From NCBI GenBank assembly GCA_023144895.1, contig JAGLEV010000009.1:1-64000 (forward strand): a stretch of DNA of 64,000 bases, written 5' to 3'. Of this stretch, positions 48,488 to 57,363 are shown piece after piece (the stretch's first letter is position 1; every line of letters begins with the position of its first letter). A program made the position numbers and the translations under genes. Under the pieces are notes generated by a model. It was not told the DNA's origin and did no database searches. It saw only the letters and a list, made by a program, of their open reading frames with translations. This stretch comes from Thiotrichaceae bacterium. GTDB taxonomy: Bacteria > Pseudomonadota > Gammaproteobacteria > Thiotrichales > Thiotrichaceae.

Positions 48488-49404
48488 GTCAAGAAATACA
48501 TGCTTTTGGGAAAGTTGCTGTATTAATGGGAGGCTGGGCAGCAGAACGTGAGGTCTCTTTAAAAAGTGGTCGCTCAGTGCTGAATGCTTTGGAAGGTGCG
48601 GGAGTCGATGTTCATGGAGTTGATTTATCTCGTGAAGGTGTTGCACAGTTAACGGCAGGAAGTTATGACCGTGTTTTTAATATTGTACACGGTCGTGGTG
48701 GTGAAGATGGTGAGTTGCAAGGTGCTTTAGAAATTGCTCAAATTCCTTATACGGGATGTGGTGTTATGGCATCAGCAATTAGTATGGATAAGCTGATGAC
48801 TAAGCGTTTATGGCGTGGAATGAACTTGCCTACACCAGAATATCGCGTATTGGATGCTGAAACCGATTGGAGTGAAGTTGTGGATTCCTTAGGATTGCCA
48901 TTGATTATTAAGCCAGCATTAGAAGGTTCTAGTATTGGTATGTCGAAGGTTGATAGTCAAGAGGAACTACCCGCAGCCTATGAGTTAGCAGCTGAATACG
49001 GTGAAGTATTTGCTGAACAATGGGTAACAGGATCTGAGTACACCGTCGCGATAGTGAATGGTGAGGTGCTCCCTTCGATTCGATTACAGGTGAGTAATGC
49101 TTTTTATGATTATGAGGCCAAATATCAATCGAATGATACCCAGTATTTTTGTCCTAGTGGACTTAGTGATGATGCTGAGTTAGAAATTGCAGCATTGGCA
49201 CAACGCGCATTTAATGCTGTGGGTGGTCGAGGCTGGGGGCGAGTTGATGTGATGTGCAGTCAGCAGGGTGATTTTGTATTGATTGAAGTGAACACAGTAC
49301 CAGGAATGACAGATCATAGTTTAGTACCAATGGCAGCAAAACAGCAGGGTTATAGTTTCGAGTCTTTAGTGTTGAATATATTATCAACGGCACGACTGAC
49401 CTAA
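48484..49404 (+). CDS. ddl: D-alanine:D-alanine ligase
   Basis: Ddl makes D-Ala-D-Ala, the substrate of MurF. Its ATP-grasp fold has [17 protein letters not shown] near residue 13, the phosphate-binding [10 protein letters not shown] near 157, and a metal-binding end [15 protein letters not shown] near 270. Length of 306 is that of the DdlB type found in dcw clusters. Start overlaps murC by four bases; ftsQ follows after seven bases. Confidence 0.97.
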   Translation: MSQEIHAFGKVAVLMGGWAAEREVSLKSGRSVLNALEGAGVDVHGVDLSREGVAQLTAGSYDRVFNIVHGRGGEDGELQGALEIAQIPYTGCGVMASAISMDKLMTKRLWRGMNLPTPEYRVLDAETDWSEVVDSLGLPLIIKPALEGSSIGMSKVDSQEELPAAYELAAEYGEVFAEQWVTGSEYTVAIVNGEVLPSIRLQVSNAFYDYEAKYQSNDTQYFCPSGLSDDAELEIAALAQRAFNAVGGRGWGRVDVMCSQQGDFVLIEVNTVPGMTDHSLVPMAAKQQGYSFESLVLNILSTARLT

Positions 49405-49411
49405 GAGATGG

Positions 49412-50233
49412 ATGGGAATGATAGGTAGAGCAAGAAAACCACGAAATACACGTAAAAAGGTTAAAAAGGTTAAAAAGCCAGAAAGTATAGGCAAGAAGGC
49501 TAAAAAGTTAGTACGTAAACGTGTTAAAAAGCAGATTGTTATTCCTTGGAAAGCTCTGCGATTAGGTTTTATTGTGCTTTTCTTGATGATCGTTGTGACA
49601 CAAGGTCGTCAATGGTTATATCATCCTGATAATATAGTGATTAAAAACTATGAACTGAAAGGAAAATTACAATTTATTGATCGAGAAGCCTTGGATGAAA
49701 TTGTCCAGCCTTTATTAACCAATAATATGCTAGCAGTTGATTTAACAGTTATTGCTGAGGCATTGCAACAGCAACCGTGGATAGAAAAAGCAACGGTGTA
49801 TAGACGTTGGCCATCGGAGTTGGTGATTGAGGTAATAGAGCAAACCCCTATTGCATTTTGGGGTGAAGATCGTTTAGTGAATCATCGTGGTGAAATTTTT
49901 GAAGCCAGTTTACCATCAATGGTGGGCAAAATGCCCATGTTATATGATAGTAAAAATACTGGTAATATGATGGATATTATAGAGCAATATAAGCATATTA
50001 GAGAGGTATTGTTACCAACAAAACTTGGCATAACTCGCTTTGTAATAAGTGATAGAGGTGCTTGGGAAATTCAATTAACCAATGACTGGGTTATTGAAAT
50101 TGGAAAAAATCATCAACAAAAACGCCTACAAAGATTGGTGGTTGCCTATAATAAAGAGTTAAGAAATAAAACTAATGAGATTAGTAGTATTGATCTGCGA
50201 TACTCCAATGGTTTAGCAGTACGGTGGAAGTAA
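49412..50233 (+). CDS. ftsQ: Cell division protein FtsQ
   Basis: FtsQ joins FtsL and FtsB in the periplasm to regulate FtsWI. The cytoplasmic tail of about 45 residues is unusually rich in lysine and arginine. A membrane helix lies near 50-67, followed by a POTRA domain (IKNYELKGKLQFIDREAL) and the FtsQ beta domain with ATVYRRWPSELVIEVIEQ. 273 residues is usual. An in-frame ATG six bases later is an alternative start. Confidence 0.95.
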   Translation: MGMIGRARKPRNTRKKVKKVKKPESIGKKAKKLVRKRVKKQIVIPWKALRLGFIVLFLMIVVTQGRQWLYHPDNIVIKNYELKGKLQFIDREALDEIVQPLLTNNMLAVDLTVIAEALQQQPWIEKATVYRRWPSELVIEVIEQTPIAFWGEDRLVNHRGEIFEASLPSMVGKMPMLYDSKNTGNMMDIIEQYKHIREVLLPTKLGITRFVISDRGAWEIQLTNDWVIEIGKNHQQKRLQRLVVAYNKELRNKTNEISSIDLRYSNGLAVRWK

Positions 50234-50282
50234 TAGAAATATGTGGGCTGAGGAGTAATATTTCTCATTCCTAAGAGTGCAA

Positions 50283-50308
50283 AATTGCTCCGCCCCAAAG
50301 GTGCAATT
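50283..50308 (+). promoter_or_regulatory. Small hairpin in the ftsQ-ftsA gap
   Basis: AATTGC (50283-50288) pairs with GCAATT (50303-50308) around a C-rich loop. It lies in the 117-base gap between ftsQ and ftsA, one of the few real gaps in the cluster, where an ftsA promoter or processing site would be expected. No T-run follows. Its role is unknown. Confidence 0.35.
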
Positions 50309-50350
50309 AACAGAAGAGATCAAAATGAATTTCTTTTAGGAGATACATAG

Positions 50351-51580
50351 ATGGCAAACAAACGTGAAGATATGGTTGTTGCTTTAGATATTGGTACATC
50401 AAAAGTTGTTGCATTAGTTGGTGAAGTAGACCTTGATGGACGATTAAGTGTTATTGGTATTGGTAAGCAACCCTCCCGTGGAATGAAAAAAGGCGTAGTG
50501 GTTAATATTGACGCGACGATTGATTCTATTCAGCGTGCAATAGAAGAAGCAGAGCTAATGGCGGGCGTTAATATCGAAACGGTTTATTGTGGTATTGCTG
50601 GTAGTCATATACGCAGTATGAATTCACATGGGGTTGTGGCGATTAAAGAAAAAGAAGTGACTGATGCAGATGTGGATCGGGTAATGGATTCAGCTAGAGC
50701 GATTGCAATACCTGCGGATCAACAAGTCATTCATGTATTACCACAAGAATTTATTATTGATAATCAAGATGGTATTCGTGATCCTGTGGGTATGTTTGGT
50801 GTTCGCTTGGAAGCCCGAGTACATATGGTAACAGGCGCTCAAAGTGCTGCTCAAAATATTATCAAGTGCGTAAAGCGTTGTGGTTTAACGGTGAGTGATA
50901 TTATTTTAGAGCAAGTCGCATCTAGTTTGGCGGTATTGCAAGATGATGAGAAAGAGTTAGGTGTTTGTATTGTTGATATCGGTGCAGGAACAACGGATAT
51001 CGCCATTTATGTGAATGGTTCAATACAGCATACAGCGGTTATTCCTATTGCAGGTAACCAAGTGACTAGTGATATCGCATTTGCAGTACGTACACCAACA
51101 ATGAGTGCGGATATGATTAAAATTAAACATGGCTCCGCATTACGTCAACTAGCGGGAACAGAAATCATTGAGGTACCTAGTGTGGGTGAGCGGGCACCTA
51201 GAGGATTGTCAGCAGAGATTTTGGCATCTTTTATTGAGCCACGTTATGAAGAACTATTTTTAATGGTCAAAGATGAGTTAAGTCGTAGTGGATACGATCA
51301 GAAAATTGGTGCAGGTATTGTACTAACGGGCGGTTCATCTTTGGTAAAAGGAGCAGTTGAGCTGGCTGAAGAAATATTTAATCTGCCAGTTCGTATTGGA
51401 ATGCCAAGAGATATTGGCGGGTTGAAAGGCGAGGTTGAGAACCCAATTCACTCAACTGGTATTGGTTTACTACTTTACGGTGTAGACCAACAAGCCTATG
51501 GTGATAATCATTCGTTTGTAAATACTAATAAAGAGAGCTTTTGGACACGATTTAAAAATTGGCTTAATGGAAATCTTTGA
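50351..51580 (+). CDS. ftsA: Cell division protein FtsA
   Basis: FtsA is an actin-like ATPase that tethers FtsZ to the membrane. Motifs are ALDIGTSKVVALVGE near 11 (phosphate 1), VDIGAGTTDIAIY near 210 (phosphate 2) and GIVLTGGSSLVKG near 321 (adenosine). The C-terminal amphipathic membrane-targeting helix ends SFWTRFKNWLNGNL. TTAGGAGA precedes the ATG. 409 residues is slightly shorter than the E. coli protein, normal for the family. Confidence 0.97.
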   Translation: MANKREDMVVALDIGTSKVVALVGEVDLDGRLSVIGIGKQPSRGMKKGVVVNIDATIDSIQRAIEEAELMAGVNIETVYCGIAGSHIRSMNSHGVVAIKEKEVTDADVDRVMDSARAIAIPADQQVIHVLPQEFIIDNQDGIRDPVGMFGVRLEARVHMVTGAQSAAQNIIKCVKRCGLTVSDIILEQVASSLAVLQDDEKELGVCIVDIGAGTTDIAIYVNGSIQHTAVIPIAGNQVTSDIAFAVRTPTMSADMIKIKHGSALRQLAGTEIIEVPSVGERAPRGLSAEILASFIEPRYEELFLMVKDELSRSGYDQKIGAGIVLTGGSSLVKGAVELAEEIFNLPVRIGMPRDIGGLKGEVENPIHSTGIGLLLYGVDQQAYGDNHSFVNTNKESFWTRFKNWLNGNL

Positions 51581-51649
51581 TACCCAGAAGATTCCAACAA
51601 ATGACTTCTGATGAAGAAGTATTAATACAACGAAGTAAGGTCTTAATGA

Positions 51650-51678
51650 CCAAATAAATAACGAAGCTGGAGTGTAAT
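51650..51678 (+). promoter_or_regulatory. ftsZ leader with strong ribosome binding site
   Basis: The 29 bases before ftsZ contain GGAG at 51669-51672, six bases before ATG. Almost the same stretch occurs before the second ftsZ at 54164-54190, with two single-base deletions and few substitutions. This copy keeps the full GGAG. Confidence 0.8.
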
Positions 51679-52851
51679 ATGTTTGAAATGATAGATACAA
51701 ATGAAACAACAGCCAATATACGAGTAATTGGTGTTGGTGGTGGTGGCGGAAACGCAGTAAAAAATATGGTTGAGTCTGGTATTGAAGGTGTTGAGTACAT
51801 GTGTGCTAATACTGATGCACAGGCACTACAAAGCACAGGTGTTGATAGCTTGTTGCAGCTTGGTAATGCATTAACAAAAGGCTTGGGCGCTGGAGCAAAT
51901 CCAGAAGTAGGGCGTGAAGCGGCACTAGAAGACCGTGAGACAATTAAAGAGCTAGTGGGTGAAACTGATATGCTCTTTATTACGGCTGGCATGGGTGGCG
52001 GTACGGGTACGGGTGCAGCACCTGTTGTTGCAGAAATGGCAAGAGAGTTAGGTGTATTAACCGTTGCTGTTGTGACTAAGCCGTTTCCTTTTGAAGGCCC
52101 TAAGCGCATGAAAGCAGCAGAAGCGGGGATTGATGAGTTAAGCAAGTATGTTGACTCGATTATTACTATCCCTAATGAGAAGCTATTGAGCTCTTTAGGT
52201 AAGCACATTACGCTTATCGATGCGTTCAAAGCGGCTAACGATGTACTACTTAACGCGGTACAAGGCATCTCTGAGCTAATTACTCGCTCAGGCTTGATCA
52301 ATGTTGACTTCGCGGATGTGCGTACTGTCATGACAGGCAAGGGTGTTTCAATGATGGGCACCGGTGTTGCCCGTGGTGAAGATCGTGCAACGACAGCGGC
52401 AAGAGCAGCGATTTCAAGCCCTTTGCTTGAAGATGTTTCTCTTAAAGGCGCACAGGGTATTCTAGTGAATATCACCGGTGGGCTTGATATGGGAATTCAT
52501 GAGTTTGATGAAGTAGGTAATATCATTCGTGAATTTGCCTCTGATGACGCTGTTGTTGTGGTTGGCAATGTGGTTGATCCTGAAATGAGCGATGAAATTC
52601 GTGTGACTTTGGTTGCTACAGGTCTTGAGCAAGATAAAGTAGAAGTTGCAGCTCCTGTGGTTGATCCACAGCATAATCCAGGCGCTTTACGTGCTGTTCG
52701 TGTTGCACATGATCCTTATCAGGGGCGACAAACTCAGCGAGTCGTAGGTAGTGATGTTAATCATGAAACACAACAACAACAGCAACAAGCTGAGACTGAT
52801 AACTCAAACTTACTCGATATACCTTCATTCTTGCGTAACCAAGCGAACTAA
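51679..52851 (+). CDS. ftsZ: Cell division GTPase FtsZ (copy 1, canonical)
   Basis: FtsZ polymerises into the division ring. N-terminal [16 protein letters not shown], the tubulin signature [16 protein letters not shown] near 107 and the T7 catalytic loop NVDFADVRTVM near 210 are intact. A C-terminal linker with a run of glutamines leads to the conserved peptide LDIPSFLRNQAN, the docking site for FtsA and ZipA. It has 390 residues. It ends the canonical cluster 98 bases after ftsA. The usual next gene lpxC is absent. Confidence 0.97.
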   Translation: MFEMIDTNETTANIRVIGVGGGGGNAVKNMVESGIEGVEYMCANTDAQALQSTGVDSLLQLGNALTKGLGAGANPEVGREAALEDRETIKELVGETDMLFITAGMGGGTGTGAAPVVAEMARELGVLTVAVVTKPFPFEGPKRMKAAEAGIDELSKYVDSIITIPNEKLLSSLGKHITLIDAFKAANDVLLNAVQGISELITRSGLINVDFADVRTVMTGKGVSMMGTGVARGEDRATTAARAAISSPLLEDVSLKGAQGILVNITGGLDMGIHEFDEVGNIIREFASDDAVVVVGNVVDPEMSDEIRVTLVATGLEQDKVEVAAPVVDPQHNPGALRAVRVAHDPYQGRQTQRVVGSDVNHETQQQQQQAETDNSNLLDIPSFLRNQAN

Positions 52852-53155
52852 AACAGGTTTGCTTCAGATACTTCGTTGAGTGATCCTATGTTGAGACATA
52901 GGGTTGCTATTGAAGATTTGAATTTTATGGCTAAAAAATGAAGACTGTTTCATATCAACAATAGGCTGAGTTAATCAATCGGTCAGTTGCAGTGCGGGCT
53001 GTTTTGTTACTAATATTAATCGATTAAACCCGATCAGTATTATTCCCTTGTTATCGTGTGATTGGAAAGTCAGGTATTGACAGGTTTATGGTGGATTACA
53101 TCAGTAATTTTTGTTAGTTTGAGAAGCCAATGATAATACAAACTAAGAGTAAACT
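52852..53155. other. Intergenic region after ftsZ
   Basis: About 300 bases without a gene. A short stem CCTATG/CATAGG at 52885-52902 may mark the end of the cluster, but no T-run follows. A TTGACA at 53077-53082 lacks a -10 at proper spacing. The PhnA-like gene begins at 53156 (GTAAACT before ATG, weak ribosome binding site). Confidence 0.5.
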
Positions 53156-53725
53156 ATGAGCCTTATCGAATCATTAAAAACACGTGCAGATTCACAGTGC
53201 GAATTGTGTCAATCAAAAGATCTGCTTGATGCCTATAGTGTTCCTCCCAGTGAAAATGCAACGATAGACCAATCTGTTTTATTATGTTCGATGTGTTTAT
53301 CTTCATTGAATGCGACAGAAGCGAGTGAGCATTGGCGTTGTCTTAGTGATACCATGTGGTCAACTGAACCTGCTGTGCAGGTTATGGCGTGGCGTTTACT
53401 GACCCAGCTTAATGAACACGCTTGGGCTAACGGCTTATTAGATGGGCTATATCTTGAAGATGATGTTTTACAATGGGCGCAATCAATAGAAAATAGTCAC
53501 GATGATGATCAGCTGATGACTCGTGACAGTAATGGAGCACCATTAGCAACAGGCGATAGCGTCACCTTAATTAAAGACCTTGTAGTGAAAGGTGCAAACT
53601 TTACCGCTAAACGTGGAACTAGCGTGAAAAATATTCGTTTAACGGATAATCCTCTGCATATCGAAGGTAAAGTCAATGGTACTCAGATTGTACTAGTCTC
53701 GGCTTTCTTAAAGAAACAAGCATAA
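53156..53725 (+). CDS. PhnA/YjdM-family zinc-ribbon protein
   Basis: The N-terminus has a zinc ribbon with CELC near residues 18-21 and CSMC near 46-49. The C-terminal part is the PhnA domain, with DSNGAPLATGDSVTLIKDLVVKG and a terminal strand-rich module. PhnA proteins were named from an E. coli phosphonate operon, but no phosphonate-degrading activity follows from the fold and their role is unclear. At 189 residues it has both domains plus a spacer. It lies between the two ftsZ copies, which is an unusual location. Confidence 0.9.
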   Translation: MSLIESLKTRADSQCELCQSKDLLDAYSVPPSENATIDQSVLLCSMCLSSLNATEASEHWRCLSDTMWSTEPAVQVMAWRLLTQLNEHAWANGLLDGLYLEDDVLQWAQSIENSHDDDQLMTRDSNGAPLATGDSVTLIKDLVVKGANFTAKRGTSVKNIRLTDNPLHIEGKVNGTQIVLVSAFLKKQA

Positions 53726-54163
53726 ATTTTTTTTACCCTTTATTGGTTAAATCACTCCTCCTATCTACCTTCTTGTAGATATGGGTTAAGCTTTAAGTAC
53801 ATAGTGACCTAATACACTAACTAGCTCAAAATATTTGTATAAATGAGTCTTCAAGCTGTCATCTGTGTTGTTATTCTTGCTCACAATTACTTACTGAAAT
53901 ACTTAATAATTAACCACTTGGAAGTCAATTTTTGTCATGCTTTAGCGAATGGATGTACTAATGTATCAACTGGGTTTTATTGATAATTTTAAATTTAATC
54001 GCCTAAAAATCCAGTGTCTATGTTAATTTTTCAGTGTTGCGATTCAGATAAAAATTAAAGAGTTCTTATTATATTTAGAACGCTCTTCAGAGAGTACTAG
54101 AGTGTGAATAAAAAAGCTGTTTTAATACACATATTGAAACAGTCTATAAAAACGGTTTTAGAG
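53726..54163. other. Intergenic region between the PhnA-like gene and the second ftsZ
   Basis: No gene is seen. A T-run follows the PhnA-like gene closely without a good stem. An in-frame GTG at 54104 could add 29 residues to the second FtsZ, but those residues resemble nothing in FtsZ and correspond to the copied leader, so I treat this as non-coding. Confidence 0.5.
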
Positions 54164-54190
54164 CCAAATAATAACGAATCTGGGTGTAAT
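54164..54190 (+). promoter_or_regulatory. Copied ftsZ leader with weakened ribosome binding site
   Basis: This stretch matches the leader of the first ftsZ (51650-51678) almost base for base up to the ATG. The Shine-Dalgarno GGAGTG has become GGGTG by loss of one base, which should lower translation. It shows that the duplication included non-coding DNA. Confidence 0.75.
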
Positions 54191-55273
54191 ATGTTTGAAG
54201 TAATAGAAGATGAGGAAATAACCGCAAATATTCGAGTCATTGGTGTTGGTGGTGGCGGCGGAAACGCTGTTGAAAATATGGTTGAGGCAGGTATTGAAGG
54301 TGTTGTGTATATGTGTGCAAACACTGATGCACAGGCATTACAAAAGACAGGTATTGATAATTTATTACAAATAGGCAAAGTGCTAACCAATGGATTGGGA
54401 GCAGGTGCAGACCCTCTTGTCGGTCGTGAAGCGGCATTGGAAGATCGTGAAGAGCTAAAATCTTTTGTGAACGGAGCTGATATGCTCTTTATCACTGCTG
54501 GTATGGGAGGTGGGACAGGTACTGGAGCTGCACCTGTGGTGGCTGAAATAGCGCGTGAATTAGGTGTGTTAACCGTTGCCGTAGTGACTAAGCCATTTCC
54601 TTTTGAAGGTCCTAAACGCATGAAAATGGCGGAAGAGGGTATTACTGAACTCAGTAAGCACGTTGATTCTATTATTACTATTCCTAATGTAAAGTTACTT
54701 AGCTCACTTGACCCTAAAGCTTCTCTTATTGATGCCTTTAAGGCGGCTAATGATGTGTTGCTCAATGCGGTACAGGGTATCTCTGAGCTTATTACACGTC
54801 CTGGTTTGATCAATGTTGATTTCTCTGATGTCCGTACCGTGATGACGGATAAGGGTGTATCAATGATGGGAACGGGCGTTGCTACGGGTGATGAGCGAGC
54901 AGTCGCCGCCGCTAGATCAGCAATTTCAAGTCCATTATTGGAAGATGTTTCACTAAAAGGTGCTCAGGGTATTTTAGTGAATATTACGGCAGGCTTTGAT
55001 ATGGGAATTCATGAGTTTGATGAAGTGGGTAGTATTATCCGAGAACTTGCATCTGATGATGCGATTGTTGTTATTGGTAATGCACTTGACCCTGAAATGA
55101 GCGATGAAATTCGGGTAACACTGGTTGCTGCAGGCTTAGGAAAAGCAGAAGTAGAAGACATTGCTGCTGCTCCTAAGCCAGGCTTAGGAGTACCTCCTAT
55201 AGAGGAGGCTAGACCAGCCACTGAGCTGCCTCCTGTCATTCCTGTTATTGAGCGCCCTGGCTTTCTAAGGTAA
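54191..55273 (+). CDS. Second FtsZ paralogue (FtsZ2)
   Basis: A full FtsZ GTPase of 360 residues aligned with copy 1 without gaps through most of the GTPase domain. [32 protein letters not shown] and the T7 loop [11 protein letters not shown] are intact, so it should bind and hydrolyse GTP. The linker is short and proline-rich without the glutamine run, and the protein ends VIERPGFLR. The conserved end peptide is altered and lacks the last residues (K/NQAD/N). I start it at ATG 54191, which matches the start of copy 1; GTG 54104 is less likely. It may co-polymerise with copy 1 or tune ring geometry. That role is inference. Confidence 0.93.
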   Translation: MFEVIEDEEITANIRVIGVGGGGGNAVENMVEAGIEGVVYMCANTDAQALQKTGIDNLLQIGKVLTNGLGAGADPLVGREAALEDREELKSFVNGADMLFITAGMGGGTGTGAAPVVAEIARELGVLTVAVVTKPFPFEGPKRMKMAEEGITELSKHVDSIITIPNVKLLSSLDPKASLIDAFKAANDVLLNAVQGISELITRPGLINVDFSDVRTVMTDKGVSMMGTGVATGDERAVAAARSAISSPLLEDVSLKGAQGILVNITAGFDMGIHEFDEVGSIIRELASDDAIVVIGNALDPEMSDEIRVTLVAAGLGKAEVEDIAAAPKPGLGVPPIEEARPATELPPVIPVIERPGFLR

Positions 55274-55337
55274 ATAAACAGGGTTAGCCTGTATCAATAC
55301 AGTCGTTCCTGTTAGATTGTAGCCAAAAATCTATTGT

Positions 55338-56717
55338 TTATATTGCCTTAGAAAACTGTTGCTTACCAGTCTGTTTGCGCTGGTAGGCATCAAAGACCAT
55401 ACAGATATTACGAATTAATAAACGCCCTGTGGCAGTCACTTCTACTTTGCCATTTTTCAAGATCAATAAATCATCCTCCGCCATGATTGCCAGTTCCTTC
55501 ATTTCAGTGGCAAAGTAGTCATTAAAATTAATCGTAAACTTTGTTTCTATGGTTTGCATATCCAGTGTAAAGTGACAGCTTAATTGTTGAATAATTTGAT
55601 GACGTATTAGATCCTCATCAGTTGAAGCAATACCTCGTATAATCGGTAAATGCTTGTCATCAATTTGCTGATAATATGCTTCTATATTTTTATCATTTTG
55701 ACAATAGGCATTATTGACTTTACTGATTGCACTCACTCCCATTGCGACTAAATCACAGTCAGCATGAGTTGTATATCCTTGAAAATTACGGTGTAGCGAG
55801 CCTTTTCTTTGTGCTTGAGCTAACTCATCATCAGGCTTGGCAAAGTGATCCATGCCAATATAAACATAACCTGCATCGGTTAGCGCCTCGATGGTTTTTT
55901 GTAAGATAATTAGCTTATCTTCTGCAATCGGTAAATCATCTTCGTTGATGCGACGTTGTGGTTTGAATATATGTGGCAGATGAGCATAATTAAAGATCGA
56001 TAAGCGATCAGGTGATAGCTCAATCACACGTTGTAAGGTCGTCGTGAAGCTATCAATCGTTTGTAGGGGTAAACCATAGATTAAATCGATGCTAATGGAG
56101 TGAGTATTATTGTCACGACAGGCATCAATAATCGTCTTAGTTTCTTCAATTGGTTGAATGCGGTTAACGGCTTTTTGTACCTTGTCATCAACATCTTGTA
56201 CACCAAGACTAAAGCGGTTAAAGCCTACCTCTCGTAATAGCTTAATCGTTTCCTTGCTGACACTACGTGGATCAATCTCAATAGAGTAATCACCACTATC
56301 ATCATCTAATAAATTAAAAGATTGACGGGTATAAGCCATTAAATCTTTAATTTGCTGATGGTTCAGAAAGGTCGGTGTGCCTCCTCCCCAATGTAACTGC
56401 TCAACGATACGAGATTGATCAAATAATCCAGCTTGAATATCAATTTCTCGATACAGGTAATCTAAGTACTTATCTGCTTTGGAATAATCTTTAGTGACCA
56501 CTTTATTACAGGCACAATAAAAACAGACGGTGTCACAAAAGGGGATATGAAAGTAGAGGGATAAAGGTGTGGCATGTTGGTTGCTGTCTTTTGCGTGCTG
56601 TAAGTAGTCAGCCTCAGTAAAATTAGGGCTAAAGGCAACCGCTGTGGGGTAAGAAGTGTAACGTGGTGCAGTGGTGTTGTAGCGCTTTATTTTTTCTGCA
56701 TCAAATTTAATTTTCAT
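55338..56717 (-). CDS. hemN: Oxygen-independent coproporphyrinogen III oxidase HemN
   Basis: HemN is a radical-SAM enzyme that makes protoporphyrinogen IX without oxygen. The 4Fe-4S motif is CDTVCFYCACNK near residue 60 (CxxxCxxC), preceded by YFHIPF. LHWGGGTPTFL near 108, GVQDVDDKVQKAVNRIQ near 173 and a C-terminal HemN domain follow. 459 residues is normal. An Fnr-type box about 70-80 bases upstream suggests induction at low oxygen. It is convergent with the second ftsZ. Confidence 0.96.
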   Translation of the reverse strand: MKIKFDAEKIKRYNTTAPRYTSYPTAVAFSPNFTEADYLQHAKDSNQHATPLSLYFHIPFCDTVCFYCACNKVVTKDYSKADKYLDYLYREIDIQAGLFDQSRIVEQLHWGGGTPTFLNHQQIKDLMAYTRQSFNLLDDDSGDYSIEIDPRSVSKETIKLLREVGFNRFSLGVQDVDDKVQKAVNRIQPIEETKTIIDACRDNNTHSISIDLIYGLPLQTIDSFTTTLQRVIELSPDRLSIFNYAHLPHIFKPQRRINEDDLPIAEDKLIILQKTIEALTDAGYVYIGMDHFAKPDDELAQAQRKGSLHRNFQGYTTHADCDLVAMGVSAISKVNNAYCQNDKNIEAYYQQIDDKHLPIIRGIASTDEDLIRHQIIQQLSCHFTLDMQTIETKFTINFNDYFATEMKELAIMAEDDLLILKNGKVEVTATGRLLIRNICMVFDAYQRKQTGKQQFSKAI

Positions 56718-56785
56718 TCATTTTCCCCACGGAATAGTTTGGTTTGTCAATGCTTTTAGCTTGTGTGATGGAGGTTGTTTTGACA

Positions 56786-56799
56786 TTGATTCCTGTCAA
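56786..56799. promoter_or_regulatory. Fnr/Anr-type box upstream of hemN
   Basis: TTGATTCCTGTCAA matches the Fnr consensus TTGATNNNNATCAA in nine of ten fixed positions. It ends 69 bases before the hemN start. HemN is a known Fnr/Anr target in other gammaproteobacteria, and a Crp/Fnr-type regulator is encoded at 24156-24860. Confidence 0.65.
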
Positions 56800-56860
56800 T
56801 ATAATCAAGTATTCATTTTAGCTAGCATTGTATGATTAAATATTTCATAGTGCTATACCG

Positions 56861-57295
56861 TTATACATTATGAGGGTTGTTTTTAAGCCTTAGCCATGCT
56901 CGATGATATTTTTGCAGGCGCTGTAAATCCTCTTGATGCACTTCTTTTAATCGTAAGATATTGATATTATCTTCAATATCCGCTTTCTTGACTTTAGATG
57001 CTAAGGGGTTCTGTAATACTCTTTCAATAAACACATTATAATCTTCACCATCAGTTTTTGAAAGCGCAATGACAGCCTCAACAATATTGACAGGAATCCC
57101 TGCATTCAATAAATTGGTATGGGTATAAGCTGAATCTTCGATGACATCATGTAATATAGCAACTGACATTTCTTCTTCAGTATCCATCTTCTCCATCACT
57201 CTTAATGGATGAAGAATATAGGTCATTCCTGCCTTATCTTTCTTTCCTGAATAAGCATCTAAGGCAATTTTAAGTGATGTTTCAATAAGGTTCAT
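56861..57295 (-). CDS. Small HD-domain hydrolase of the (p)ppGpp hydrolase (SAH/MESH1) type
   Basis: A single-domain protein of about 144 residues that resembles the hydrolase domain of SpoT. The motif order is the same: YILHPLRV, ILHDVIEDSAYT with the HD and ED pairs, and KKADIEDN in place of KLADRLHN. Such small alarmone hydrolases degrade (p)ppGpp or related nucleotides in other species. I prefer ATG 57295; a TTG at 57322 is possible. It is 144 bases upstream of hemN on the same strand. The substrate is inferred from the motif only. Confidence 0.82.
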   Translation of the reverse strand: MNLIETSLKIALDAYSGKKDKAGMTYILHPLRVMEKMDTEEEMSVAILHDVIEDSAYTHTNLLNAGIPVNIVEAVIALSKTDGEDYNVFIERVLQNPLASKVKKADIEDNINILRLKEVHQEDLQRLQKYHRAWLRLKNNPHNV

Positions 57296-57363
57296 AATGG
57301 ACAACTCAGAAAGGTGTTGCAAAGACGCTGAATATAACGCCTTTGCAAGTTAAATTTAAGACC

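Noticed and set aside
51564-52475. Long minus-strand open frame opposite the first ftsZ
   Set aside because: It is a shadow frame. A similar one occurs opposite the second ftsZ (54097-54813) because the two genes are copies.
54104-54190. N-terminal extension of the second FtsZ from a GTG start
   Set aside because: These codons match the non-coding leader of the first ftsZ, not FtsZ protein, and the ATG at 54191 aligns with the start of copy 1.
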